From Candidatus Eisenbergiella stercorigallinarum (GTDB lineage Bacteria > Bacillota > Clostridia > Lachnospirales > Lachnospiraceae), in NCBI GenBank assembly GCA_019120525.1, contig DWUW01000314.1, positions 1-9,868 on the forward strand: a stretch of 9,868 bases of DNA. Reading direction: 5' to 3'. Every line of letters starts with the position of its first letter. Within the stretch, counting starts at the first letter, position 1. The notes beneath the pieces are model-generated. The model made no database searches, had not been told where the DNA came from, and saw only the letters and a list, made by a program, of their open reading frames with translations. Below are positions 1 through 6,391 of this stretch, one piece after another. Both the position numbers and the translations under genes were made by a program.

Positions 1-1535
1 TGGATACCATGATGACGCTGGCGCAGACCAGGCATGACGGAAATACCGCGGATGAATTTTACAGCGCCGAGCAGGATTATTACGATGAGATGAGCCCACG
101 CTACAGCAATATGGTGATCGAATATCAGAAGCTTCTGTACGATTCTCCGTATCGCAGGGAGCTGGAGGAAAAGATCGGGCCGGTGGCCTTTAAAAATATG
201 GAGCTTTCCCGCAAATCCATGCAGGAGAAGCTGATCCCGCTGGTACAGGAGGAAAACGCGCTGGCGACCGCATACGAGAAGCTTCTTGCCGCGGCGAAGA
301 TCGACTGGGACGGCGAGACGCTGAACCTGTCCCTGCTGCGCCCTTACCTGAGAAATCCCGACCGGGAGATCAGAAGAAGGGCATGGAAGAAATTTTCCGC
401 CTTTTTCCAGGAGAATGAGAAGGAGCTGGACGACCTCTATGATAAGCTGGTGAAGAACCGCACGAAGCAGGCGAAAGAGCTTGGGTATGAAAATTATGTG
501 GAGCTGGGCTATTACCGCATGAACCGCAACTGCTATGACAAGGCGCAGGTGGAGGCCTTCCGCAGCCAGGTGAAGAAGGATTTCGTGCCCTTTGTGGAAA
601 AGCTGCATGAAAAGCGCAGGAAGCGCCTGGGGCTTGAGAAGCTTTCCTATATCGACGAGGGCGTTTACTTTAAGGAGGGAAATCCCAATCCCACGGGAAC
701 GCCGGAGGAGATCCTGGCGGCCGGACAGCGGATGTATGAGGAATTGTCTCCGGAGACGAAGGAATTTTTTGACTTCATGATGGAGAACGGCCTGTTCGAC
801 GTGCTTGGCAGGAAGAATAAGAGAGTGGGCGGCTATATGACCTATCTGCCGCTGTATCACGCGCCCTTCATTTTCGCCAATTTCAACGGAACCAGCGGGG
901 ACGTGGACGTGATCACGCACGAATGCGGCCATGCCTTCCAGGGCTATCTTTCCGGAAAGGATCCCATCAGGGAGCATGCGGACATCACCATGGAGACGGC
1001 GGAATGCCATTCCATGTCCATGGAATTTTTCACGGAAAAATGGATGGAATGGTTCTTCGGGGATGGGGCGGACGCCTACCGGGAAATGCATTTTGAGGAC
1101 GCCTGCATGTTCATTCCCTACGGCTGCATGGTGGATGAGTTCCAGCATATCGTCTATGAAAATCCGGAGCTGACGCCCGCGGAAAGAAAGGCGGCGTGGA
1201 GCAGGCTGGAGAAGGAGTATAAGCCTCATCTGGATTATGAGGAAGATCCCTTCTTTGGAGCGGGAGGCTACTGGCAGCAGCAGCACCATATTTACAGCTT
1301 CCCGTTCTATTATATCGATTATGTGATCGCCCAGACGGTGGCCTTCGAGTATAAGCTGTGGATGGATGAGGATTATGAGGCGGCATGGAAGAGCTATCTG
1401 AAGCTCTGCAGGCTCTCCGCCTCCGATTTCTTCACCAATATGATCCCGGAAGCGGGGCTGAAGCTTCCCTTTGAAGAAGGCTGCATGAAGGAGATGGCGG
1501 AAAAGCTGGAAAAGAAGCTGGAAGAAAAGGCATAA
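1..1535 (+). CDS. M3 family oligoendopeptidase (5' partial)
   Basis: Zinc metallopeptidase of the M3 family (PepF/oligoendopeptidase type), expected to cleave short peptides in the cytoplasm. The frame is open to the left edge (codon phase 3, 6, 9), so the ATG at 9 is probably internal. Family members of about 560 residues have roughly 50-60 more residues upstream, and the visible sequence starts inside the N-terminal helical region. Counting from the ATG at 9 (508 codons), the zinc site HECGH is at residues 304-308, with E305 as the catalytic base. The third zinc ligand is probably E332 in the segment METAECHSMSMEF. Other family signatures are the PDREIRRRAW-like helix near 118-127 and a tyrosine-rich C-terminal part (GGYWQQQHHIYSFPFYYIDY in the 420s-440s). 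No signal peptide or membrane segment is visible in the part seen. The next gene starts 43 bp downstream on the same strand, so co-transcription is likely. Family assignment is very secure; the preferred substrate is unknown. Confidence 0.95.
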   Translation, partial: DTMMTLAQTRHDGNTADEFYSAEQDYYDEMSPRYSNMVIEYQKLLYDSPYRRELEEKIGPVAFKNMELSRKSMQEKLIPLVQEENALATAYEKLLAAAKIDWDGETLNLSLLRPYLRNPDREIRRRAWKKFSAFFQENEKELDDLYDKLVKNRTKQAKELGYENYVELGYYRMNRNCYDKAQVEAFRSQVKKDFVPFVEKLHEKRRKRLGLEKLSYIDEGVYFKEGNPNPTGTPEEILAAGQRMYEELSPETKEFFDFMMENGLFDVLGRKNKRVGGYMTYLPLYHAPFIFANFNGTSGDVDVITHECGHAFQGYLSGKDPIREHADITMETAECHSMSMEFFTEKWMEWFFGDGADAYREMHFEDACMFIPYGCMVDEFQHIVYENPELTPAERKAAWSRLEKEYKPHLDYEEDPFFGAGGYWQQQHHIYSFPFYYIDYVIAQTVAFEYKLWMDEDYEAAWKSYLKLCRLSASDFFTNMIPEAGLKLPFEEGCMKEMAEKLEKKLEEKA

Positions 1536-1578
1536 AAAGGCAAAAACGAAAAGACGTAAACGAAAAGGACCGGCGTTC

Positions 1579-2628
1579 ATGAATTATATCGTACTGGACC
1601 TGGAATGGAATCAGGGCAATGAGGAAAAGGAAAAGCAGAGAAAGGACATTCCTTTCGAGATCATAGAGATCGGCGCGATTAAGCTGGACAGCCGGATGGA
1701 GCCCGCCGGCAGCTTTCATGAGATGGTAAAGCCCCAGGTCTACCGGGAAATGCACCGGATGACCAGGCAGCTTCTCCATATGGATATGAAGCAGCTGCAG
1801 GGAGGGGAGCTTTTTCCGGACGTGATGAGACGGTTCCTTTCCTGGTGCGGGGAGGCCGGAGAGGACGGCCTGCCGGAAAACGGGCTCCGCCCGGAAGGGA
1901 AGGCCGCGGCAGAGAAAAGAGCGCCGCGGAATCAGCCGGTGGAGTACCGGTTCGCCACCTGGGGGCCGCAGGATTTGACGGAGCTGCAGCGGAATATGCG
2001 TTTTTACGGTATGGAGCTTACCGGAAGCGGGCCGGTGAAATTTTATGATATCCAGAAGCTGTTCAGCATCGCCTTTGAGGATAAAAAGAGCCGCAGAAAT
2101 CTGGAATATGCCGTGGACTTCCTGAAGCTTCCCAAGGATGGGGCCTTCCACCGGGCGCTGAGCGACGCCTATTACGCCGCCATGGTGCTCCGGCAGATCC
2201 GGGACCCGCAGGTGCTGCAGAAGGTTTCCTTCGATACCTTCCGGCTGCCGCAGAACCGGAAGGAAGAGGTCCGCATCGTATTCGATGATTACGCCAAATT
2301 CATCTCCAGAAGGTTTGACGATAAGGAGCAGCTGCTTGCGGACAGGGAAGTGACCAGCACGAAATGCTACCTCTGCCACCGGAACCTGAAGCGTAAGATC
2401 AAGTGGTTCACGCCAAACGGAAAGCATTATTACAGCCTTTCTCTCTGTGACCGGCACGGCTATATGAAGGGAAAGATCCGGATCCGCAGGGCGGAGGAGG
2501 ATGGGGTCTATGCAGTGAAGACCACGAAATTCATTACGGAGGAGGATGCGGCGGATCTGTTCCGGAGAAGGGATGCAGCCAGGGGACAGGGGAAAAGAAA
2601 GGGAAAGAAAAAGGAAAATACAAGGTGA
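1579..2628 (+). CDS. DEDDh 3'-5' exonuclease with C-terminal zinc-binding motif
   Basis: Predicted cytoplasmic 3'-5' exonuclease of the DnaQ/RNase T (DEDDh) superfamily, closest in style to the KapD/ERI-1-like exonucleases. Seen in the 349-residue product: exo I motif D7-L-E9 in VLDLEWNQ; exo II aspartate D132 in TWGPQDL; exo III H191 and D196 in HRALSDAYYAA. The five acidic/His residues of a two-metal nuclease are therefore present. A low-complexity, charged linker at about 90-120 separates exo I from exo II. After the nuclease domain (to about 215) there is a C-terminal extension with C263-x2-C266 and C290-x2-H293, a likely zinc knuckle or ribbon, ending in a Lys/Arg-rich tail suited to nucleic-acid contact. 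AAAGGA about 10 bp before the ATG serves as the ribosome binding site. It lies 43 bp after the M3 peptidase and ends just before a hairpin terminator, so it is probably the last gene of that operon. Whether RNA or DNA is the substrate cannot be told. Confidence 0.88.
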   Translation: MNYIVLDLEWNQGNEEKEKQRKDIPFEIIEIGAIKLDSRMEPAGSFHEMVKPQVYREMHRMTRQLLHMDMKQLQGGELFPDVMRRFLSWCGEAGEDGLPENGLRPEGKAAAEKRAPRNQPVEYRFATWGPQDLTELQRNMRFYGMELTGSGPVKFYDIQKLFSIAFEDKKSRRNLEYAVDFLKLPKDGAFHRALSDAYYAAMVLRQIRDPQVLQKVSFDTFRLPQNRKEEVRIVFDDYAKFISRRFDDKEQLLADREVTSTKCYLCHRNLKRKIKWFTPNGKHYYSLSLCDRHGYMKGKIRIRRAEEDGVYAVKTTKFITEEDAADLFRRRDAARGQGKRKGKKKENTR

Positions 2629-2672
2629 AAGACAAAAAGGAAGGAGCCGCCTGCCCCGCCTTTTTTCACCAG

Positions 2673-2715
2673 AAGAGATCCGGAAGCTTTGTTAAAAGCC
2701 TTCCGGATCTCTTTT
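2673..2715 (+). terminator. Hairpin terminator of the peptidase-exonuclease operon, overlapping the dacF-type stop codon
   Basis: A perfect 14-bp inverted repeat (2673-2686 against 2700-2713, AAGAGATCCGGAAG) with a 13-nt loop is followed by a short T run (TTTT at 2712-2715) on the plus strand. It lies 44 bp after the exonuclease stop. The loop contains the TAA stop codon of the convergent carboxypeptidase (2692-2694). On the minus strand the stem is followed by TTCTGG, a poor U-tract, so termination in that direction may be weaker. Confidence 0.75.
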
Positions 2716-4182
2716 GACGTATCTGTCATAATCGATCGTTTCCCTGCCGCGTCTTCTGCGCCGTCTCCTGTGATCCTTCCGCTGGCCGGAAAAGCTGTAG
2801 TTATGGATCAGGGTGATCAGCCAGACCAGGAAATTGAGGAAGAGATAGACGGCGATCACGCAGATCAGGACAAGCCGCACATTGATATAGATCCTCCCCG
2901 GCGAATCCTGCCCTGTTTCGGGAGAGGAAGGGCTTCCGGGATCTGTACCGGCGGCCCGCACAGTTGCGCTTCCCACATACACGCCGCTGCAGGTAAAGGA
3001 AATCTCCGCTACGGCATCCTCATCCGTCAGACCGTCGTAGGAAAGGATGGATTGCGTATCCTCATAATCCGCCGTATTCGGAAGTACGATGGAGTCGGAA
3101 GGGTCAATGGAAAGGATGGGGGAGGAGCTTCCGAAGATATCCGCGTCGGATTCAAAAAAAAGCTGGTTTCCCACCGTATACCGGCTGTCGGAGTCCGCAA
3201 CGTTTACCATATGGAAACTGCTGAAGCCATAATTAAACAGTTCCACCGTATCTGTGAACTGGGCGGGAGATTCCTCCTTCATGACCACGCAGAACAGCTT
3301 CATCCCGTCCCTCTGCGCGCAGGATACCAGGGTCTGGCGCGCTTCAGAGGTATAGCCGGTCTTGCTTCCCACCAGATCGGCATAAGCATAGGGCTTGCCG
3401 GGAAGGAGCTGGTTTTTGGAGGAGATAAAAAGCTCCCGGCTGACGGTGGAAGAACGGGGAATCGTGTAGGTTGCGGTCCCGGACATCTTGCAGAGCAGGT
3501 CATTGGAAAAAAAGGCCCTGGCTATCTGTGCCATATCATAGGCGGAGGTATAGTGATCCTCGTCGAAAATACCGTTGGCATTCACGAAATGGGAATCCAC
3601 ACAGCCCAGCTCCTTCGCCCGTGTGTTCATCAGCTTTGCGAAGGCATCCACACCTCCGCTGACGTGCTCCGCGAGGGCGGTCGCGACCTCATTGGCGGAG
3701 CCGACGAGAAGGCCGTAAAGAGACTGCTCTACCGTGATCTGTTCTCCGGCTTTGATGCCGATGTTGGAATCCGTCTGCCAGTCGATGCTGTTGACCGCTT
3801 CATTGGAATAGGTTACCGTTTCCTCCAGGGAACATTGCTCCATAACGATCAGCGCGGTCAGGATCTTGGTGATGCTGGCAGGGTAAAGCTTCTCGTGGAT
3901 ATTTTTTTCATACAGGACGGCCCCGGTTTCCGCTTCCATAAGAATGGCGGCTTCGGCGCCGATGGCGGGGCCTGCGGGCCAGTTTTCCCACTCATTGGAG
4001 GCGATCGGAAGTTCTTTGCGCGCTTCGGCCTGAGCGGCATAATCGCCTGCCGCGCCAGCGGACGGCGCGGCAAAAGCGCGGAAAGGGAGCGGGCAAAAAA
4101 GCAGGGCAGCGGCGCAGAGGGCGGAAAGAACAGAGCATGCAACAGAGCGTGTTTTTCCTGCCGTCCTCTGCTTCCGTTCCAT
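2692..4182 (-). CDS. D-alanyl-D-alanine carboxypeptidase (peptidase S11, DacF-like)
   Basis: Low-molecular-weight penicillin-binding protein that removes the terminal D-Ala from peptidoglycan stem peptides outside the cell. All three S11 motifs are present, numbered from the ATG at 4182 (496 residues): S103-I-T-K106 (nucleophile and base), S162-A-N164, and K274-T-G276. The N-terminus is a signal peptide: a basic stretch MERKQRTAGKTR, a hydrophobic core rich in Ala/Leu, then a likely AFA-A cleavage site near residues 36-40. A C-terminal beta domain (about 310-420) precedes a hydrophobic segment at about 436-459 and a 37-residue tail with seven consecutive arginines, so the protein is probably membrane anchored at its C-terminus. 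The start is uncertain. ATG 4182 has GGGAGA close upstream (4-nt gap) and gives the best signal peptide. A TTG at 4216-4218 with AAGGA 8 nt upstream, or an ATG at 4210-4212, would add 12 or 10 residues. Transcribed alone, convergent with the exonuclease and divergent from trmB. Confidence 0.93.
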   Translation of the reverse strand: MERKQRTAGKTRSVACSVLSALCAAALLFCPLPFRAFAAPSAGAAGDYAAQAEARKELPIASNEWENWPAGPAIGAEAAILMEAETGAVLYEKNIHEKLYPASITKILTALIVMEQCSLEETVTYSNEAVNSIDWQTDSNIGIKAGEQITVEQSLYGLLVGSANEVATALAEHVSGGVDAFAKLMNTRAKELGCVDSHFVNANGIFDEDHYTSAYDMAQIARAFFSNDLLCKMSGTATYTIPRSSTVSRELFISSKNQLLPGKPYAYADLVGSKTGYTSEARQTLVSCAQRDGMKLFCVVMKEESPAQFTDTVELFNYGFSSFHMVNVADSDSRYTVGNQLFFESDADIFGSSSPILSIDPSDSIVLPNTADYEDTQSILSYDGLTDEDAVAEISFTCSGVYVGSATVRAAGTDPGSPSSPETGQDSPGRIYINVRLVLICVIAVYLFLNFLVWLITLIHNYSFSGQRKDHRRRRRRRGRETIDYDRYVKRDPEGF

Positions 4183-4243
4183 GTTTCTCCCACTGAGATC
4201 AAAAAAGAACATTTTCAACGTTTCATTCCTTTTCAGATATCAT

Positions 4244-4272
4244 TTGACAGTTCTTATTCTATCATACACTAT
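4244..4272 (+). promoter_or_regulatory. Candidate promoter for trmB
   Basis: A perfect -35 TTGACA (4244-4249) is followed, 17 nt later, by CACTAT (4267-4272, three of six consensus) on the plus strand. It overlaps the minus-strand promoter of the carboxypeptidase. It would give trmB a leader of about 160 nt. A weaker alternative nearer the gene is TTGCGG (4361-4366) with an AT-rich stretch around 4376-4390. Neither is strong, so the call is tentative. Confidence 0.3.
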
Positions 4273-4289
4273 CAGGACCGGGTTTTTAA
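4261..4289 (-). promoter_or_regulatory. Sigma-A-type promoter for the D,D-carboxypeptidase gene
   Basis: Reading the minus strand, TTAAAA (-35, plus positions 4284-4289) and TATGAT (-10, 4261-4266, five of six consensus) are separated by exactly 17 nt. Transcription would start near 4254, leaving a leader of about 70 nt to the ATG at 4182 or about 36 nt to the alternative TTG at 4218. An overlapping TAGAAT (4256-4261) is a second possible -10. Confidence 0.55.
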
Positions 4290-4439
4290 GAGGATTCAGA
4301 AAATTTTCAGAAATTCTTTTCAGCCGGGAAGAAAGGCCGTCCCTATTTTCTTCTTCCCTTTTGCGGGGGAATCGGTTAAAATGATAGGAAAAACGCCTCG
4401 GCCAAAGATAGCCGGAGCGGCCAGGAAAGGATAAAGGGA

Positions 4440-5093
4440 ATGAGACTGAAAAATGTACCGGGTTCCCGGGAGGCGATCGCGCAGAGCCGGTTTGTGATCC
4501 ATGATCCGCAGGAGCATAAGGGAAAATGGGAGGAAGTATTCGGGCGGAGCGCGCCGCTGCACATTGAGATCGGCATGGGGAAGGGGCGGTTCCTTATGGA
4601 ACTTGCGGCGCTTCATCCGGAGATCGACTATATCGGGATCGAGAAATATTCCAGCGTGCTGCTGCGCGCTATCCAGAAAATGGAAGAAAACGAGCTTCCC
4701 AATGTGCGTTTTATCCGTATGGACGCAGAGGAACTCACAGAGGTATTCGGAACGGGCGAGGCGGACCGGATTTATCTGAATTTTTCCGATCCATGGCCCA
4801 AAGACCGGCACGCGAAGAGACGGCTTCCCTCCAGGCAGTTCCTGGACCGGTATGCGCGGATCCTGAAGCCGGAAGGGACGATCGAGTTCAAGACGGACAA
4901 CCGGGCGCTGTTTGATTTCGCCCTGGGAGAGCTGGAGCCTGCGGGCTGGCATGCGGAGGAAGTGACTTTTGACCTGCATGTGGATGAACGGCTGATGCAG
5001 GAAAACGTCATGACGGAATATGAGGAACGTTTTTCATCGGCAGGCAATCCCATCTGCAAATATATCATCAGAAGGATCGGGCCTGAAGCCTGA
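4440..5093 (+). CDS. trmB: tRNA (guanine-N7-)-methyltransferase TrmB
   Basis: Transfers a methyl group from S-adenosylmethionine to N7 of G46 in the variable loop of tRNAs, in the cytoplasm. The 217-residue length is typical of the family. The Rossmann-fold SAM site is IEIGMGKGRF (residues 42-51), followed by the acidic strand-2 end IGIEKY (65-70) and the FIRMDAEEL segment (91-99) that contacts the adenine. The family signature NFSDPWPKDRHAKRRL lies at 114-129, with the catalytic-region aspartate D117. FKTDN (150-154) and TEYEERFSSAGNPI (192-205) are the other conserved TrmB blocks. AAAGG upstream of the ATG, with about 9 nt spacing, is the ribosome binding site. It appears monocistronic: the gene upstream is divergent and the one downstream is on the other strand. 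No clear terminator was found in the 128 bp that follow (5094-5221), which otherwise hold nothing recognised. Confidence 0.97.
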   Translation: MRLKNVPGSREAIAQSRFVIHDPQEHKGKWEEVFGRSAPLHIEIGMGKGRFLMELAALHPEIDYIGIEKYSSVLLRAIQKMEENELPNVRFIRMDAEELTEVFGTGEADRIYLNFSDPWPKDRHAKRRLPSRQFLDRYARILKPEGTIEFKTDNRALFDFALGELEPAGWHAEEVTFDLHVDERLMQENVMTEYEERFSSAGNPICKYIIRRIGPEA

Positions 5094-5221
5094 AAAGCGT
5101 AAATGGACAGGGAAGGAAAAGGGGCTGTATCAAGGACAGCGGCTCTGGAAAAGATATCCTCTTCATCGGGAGCGGACGCGCTGGGGGCCGCCCGCATCCC
5201 ATTTACTTTACAGAATCCGGT

Positions 5222-5848
5222 TTACTTCCCATCCCGCTGGCCAAACCAGCACAGGGCGTATTCCTTCAGGCCGGGGATGAGCTTTTTGATCTCCACGCCC
5301 GTGGTATTGACGCACAGGTCGTAGCCTTCCCGGTCTCCCCACTTCCGGTCCGAGAGCAGTTTCTGGTGGCGTGCGCGCCCTGCGTCGATCTGGCGGATCT
5401 TTTTTTCAAATTCCCGGTCGGTCAGCCGTTCGGATTCCGAAGCGCGTTCCCGGCAGCGCTTTACCTTCCATTCCATGTCCGCATAGACAAACAGGCGGAG
5501 CGGGTTTTCCTTTTCCAGGATGACGCCGGAGCAGCGGCCCACCATGACACAGTCTCCGCGCTGCGCCAGTTCCCGGATGATCTGCTGCTGGGTATTCAGT
5601 ACCTTCAGCTCATTTTCCGAGGCGGGATCGGAATAGAAATAGAAGGTGTGGCCGAAGGTGACAGGTACGTTGATGGTAAGCCCCTTTCGCAGGACATTCT
5701 CCACATAGCCCTCGTCCAGATCGCATTTTTCCGCAATGGAAGACACGATTTCCCTGTCATAATAAGCAAAACCAAGCGCGTCTGCCAGACGTTTCCCAAG
5801 TTCACGGCCTCCGCTGCCGAATTCGCGGCTGATTGTGATGATTCTCAT
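5222..5848 (-). CDS. Cytidylate kinase-like family protein
   Basis: Small P-loop-type nucleotide kinase relative (cytidylate kinase-like family), 208 residues, probably cytoplasmic. Seen: an N-terminal strand and glycine-rich loop IISREFGSGGRE-like (residues 3-16), YYDRE at 29-33, VGRCSG at 103-108, a FVYADMEWKVKR segment at 120-131, an Arg/Lys-rich lid at about 151-172, and YDLCVNTT at 176-183. The loop reads GSGGRELG rather than GxxGxGK[ST], so the canonical Walker A lysine is missing. This is usual in this family and distinguishes it from true CMP kinase (Cmk). The phosphate acceptor is not known, and cytidylate kinase activity should not be assumed. The start is well supported by AAGGAGG at the ideal 7-nt distance. 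Single gene, divergent from thioredoxin, with its own promoter. Confidence 0.85.
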   Translation of the reverse strand: MRIITISREFGSGGRELGKRLADALGFAYYDREIVSSIAEKCDLDEGYVENVLRKGLTINVPVTFGHTFYFYSDPASENELKVLNTQQQIIRELAQRGDCVMVGRCSGVILEKENPLRLFVYADMEWKVKRCRERASESERLTDREFEKKIRQIDAGRARHQKLLSDRKWGDREGYDLCVNTTGVEIKKLIPGLKEYALCWFGQRDGK

Positions 5849-5886
5849 AACGATCCCTCCTTTGCATATCGATTCTTTTCATCTTC

Positions 5887-5915
5887 AGCGTAGTCCCCTT
5901 TTCCGGATTTGTCAA
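5887..5915 (-). promoter_or_regulatory. Promoter of the cytidylate kinase-like gene
   Basis: On the minus strand a perfect -35 TTGACA (plus positions 5910-5915) and TACGCT as -10 (5887-5892, three of six consensus) are spaced by 17 nt. The predicted start near 5880 leaves a leader of about 30 nt that contains the AAGGAGG ribosome binding site. Confidence 0.5.
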
Positions 5916-5984
5916 TCGGTTTTCCCGGCCTGCAAAGGAAGGCCTGAGGAGGGATGCTTCCCGGGAGAAGGCGGGATTTTTCGC

Positions 5985-6013
5985 TTGCAAAGCCCCGGAC
6001 GGTGTATTATTCT
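5985..6013 (+). promoter_or_regulatory. Promoter of the thioredoxin-GH2 unit
   Basis: TTGCAA (-35, 5985-5990) and TATTCT (-10, 6008-6013) are spaced by 17 nt on the plus strand. Transcription would begin near 6020, about 40 nt ahead of the thioredoxin ATG. An overlapping TATTAT at 6005-6010 is closer to consensus but would leave only a 14-nt spacer. Confidence 0.5.
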
Positions 6014-6060
6014 TGAAATACGGGAAAAATAATGCCGTGACGGCGAAAGGAGTTTTTGTT

Positions 6061-6381
6061 ATGGAATATAAATTTACATCCGCGAACTTTGAAGAAGAGG
6101 TCTTAAAGGCCGACAAACCTGTGCTGGTGGATTTTTATGCGGACTGGTGCGGCCCCTGCAAAATGATGGCCCCGGTGGTGGCCCAGCTGGCTGACGAACT
6201 GGAAGGAAGGGCGAAGGTAGGAAAGCTTAATATCGACGATTGTATGGACATTGCGGGAAAATACCGGGTGATGAACATTCCCACCTTTCTGGTGATAAAG
6301 GACGGGCAGGAAAAAGAAAGGATCGTGGGAGCTGTTTCCAAAAACGAACTGATGAAGAAGATCGAACAGGCAATGAACTGA
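6061..6381 (+). CDS. trxA: Thioredoxin
   Basis: Cytoplasmic disulfide reductase of about 12 kDa that reduces protein disulfides, normally recharged by thioredoxin reductase (no reductase gene is in this window). The 106-residue product has the classical active site W29-C30-G31-P32-C33-K34 after the FYADWCGPCK strand-helix junction. It also has the buried aspartate D24 and the cis-proline P74 in NIPTF, and is a complete single thioredoxin fold without a signal peptide. The start at 6061 is chosen over an in-frame ATG at 6013 because AAAGGAG sits 8 nt upstream and the protein then begins at the normal family position; 6013 lies in the promoter. The GH2 gene follows after only 10 bp, with its ribosome binding site overlapping the thioredoxin stop, so the two are probably co-transcribed. 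Confidence 0.95.
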   Translation: MEYKFTSANFEEEVLKADKPVLVDFYADWCGPCKMMAPVVAQLADELEGRAKVGKLNIDDCMDIAGKYRVMNIPTFLVIKDGQEKERIVGAVSKNELMKKIEQAMN

Positions 6382-6391
6382 GGAAAAAAAC

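Noticed and set aside
1432..2457. 341-codon open frame antisense to the exonuclease gene
   Set aside because: The plus strand carries the full DEDDh motif set; the antisense product is composition-biased and has no family likeness.
2635..2666. AAAAAGG ... CCTTTTTT as a second terminator hairpin after the exonuclease
   Set aside because: Only about 7 mostly A-T pairs form and the GC-rich middle does not pair; the hairpin at 2673-2713 is far better.
2689..4434. 581-codon open frame on the plus strand opposite the carboxypeptidase gene
   Set aside because: It is exactly antisense to a gene with all S11 motifs; its product has no recognisable domain and it has no convincing ribosome binding site. 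It reflects the codon bias of the true gene.
5103..5324. 73-codon open frame after trmB, partly opposite the kinase-like gene
   Set aside because: The product is low in recognisable features, overlaps the end of a supported gene on the other strand, and has only a weak upstream purine run.
5916..5984. Repeated GGCCTG and TGCAAAG words in the region between the kinase-like and thioredoxin promoters
   Set aside because: The repeats are short, irregularly spaced and not palindromic enough to support an operator or riboswitch.
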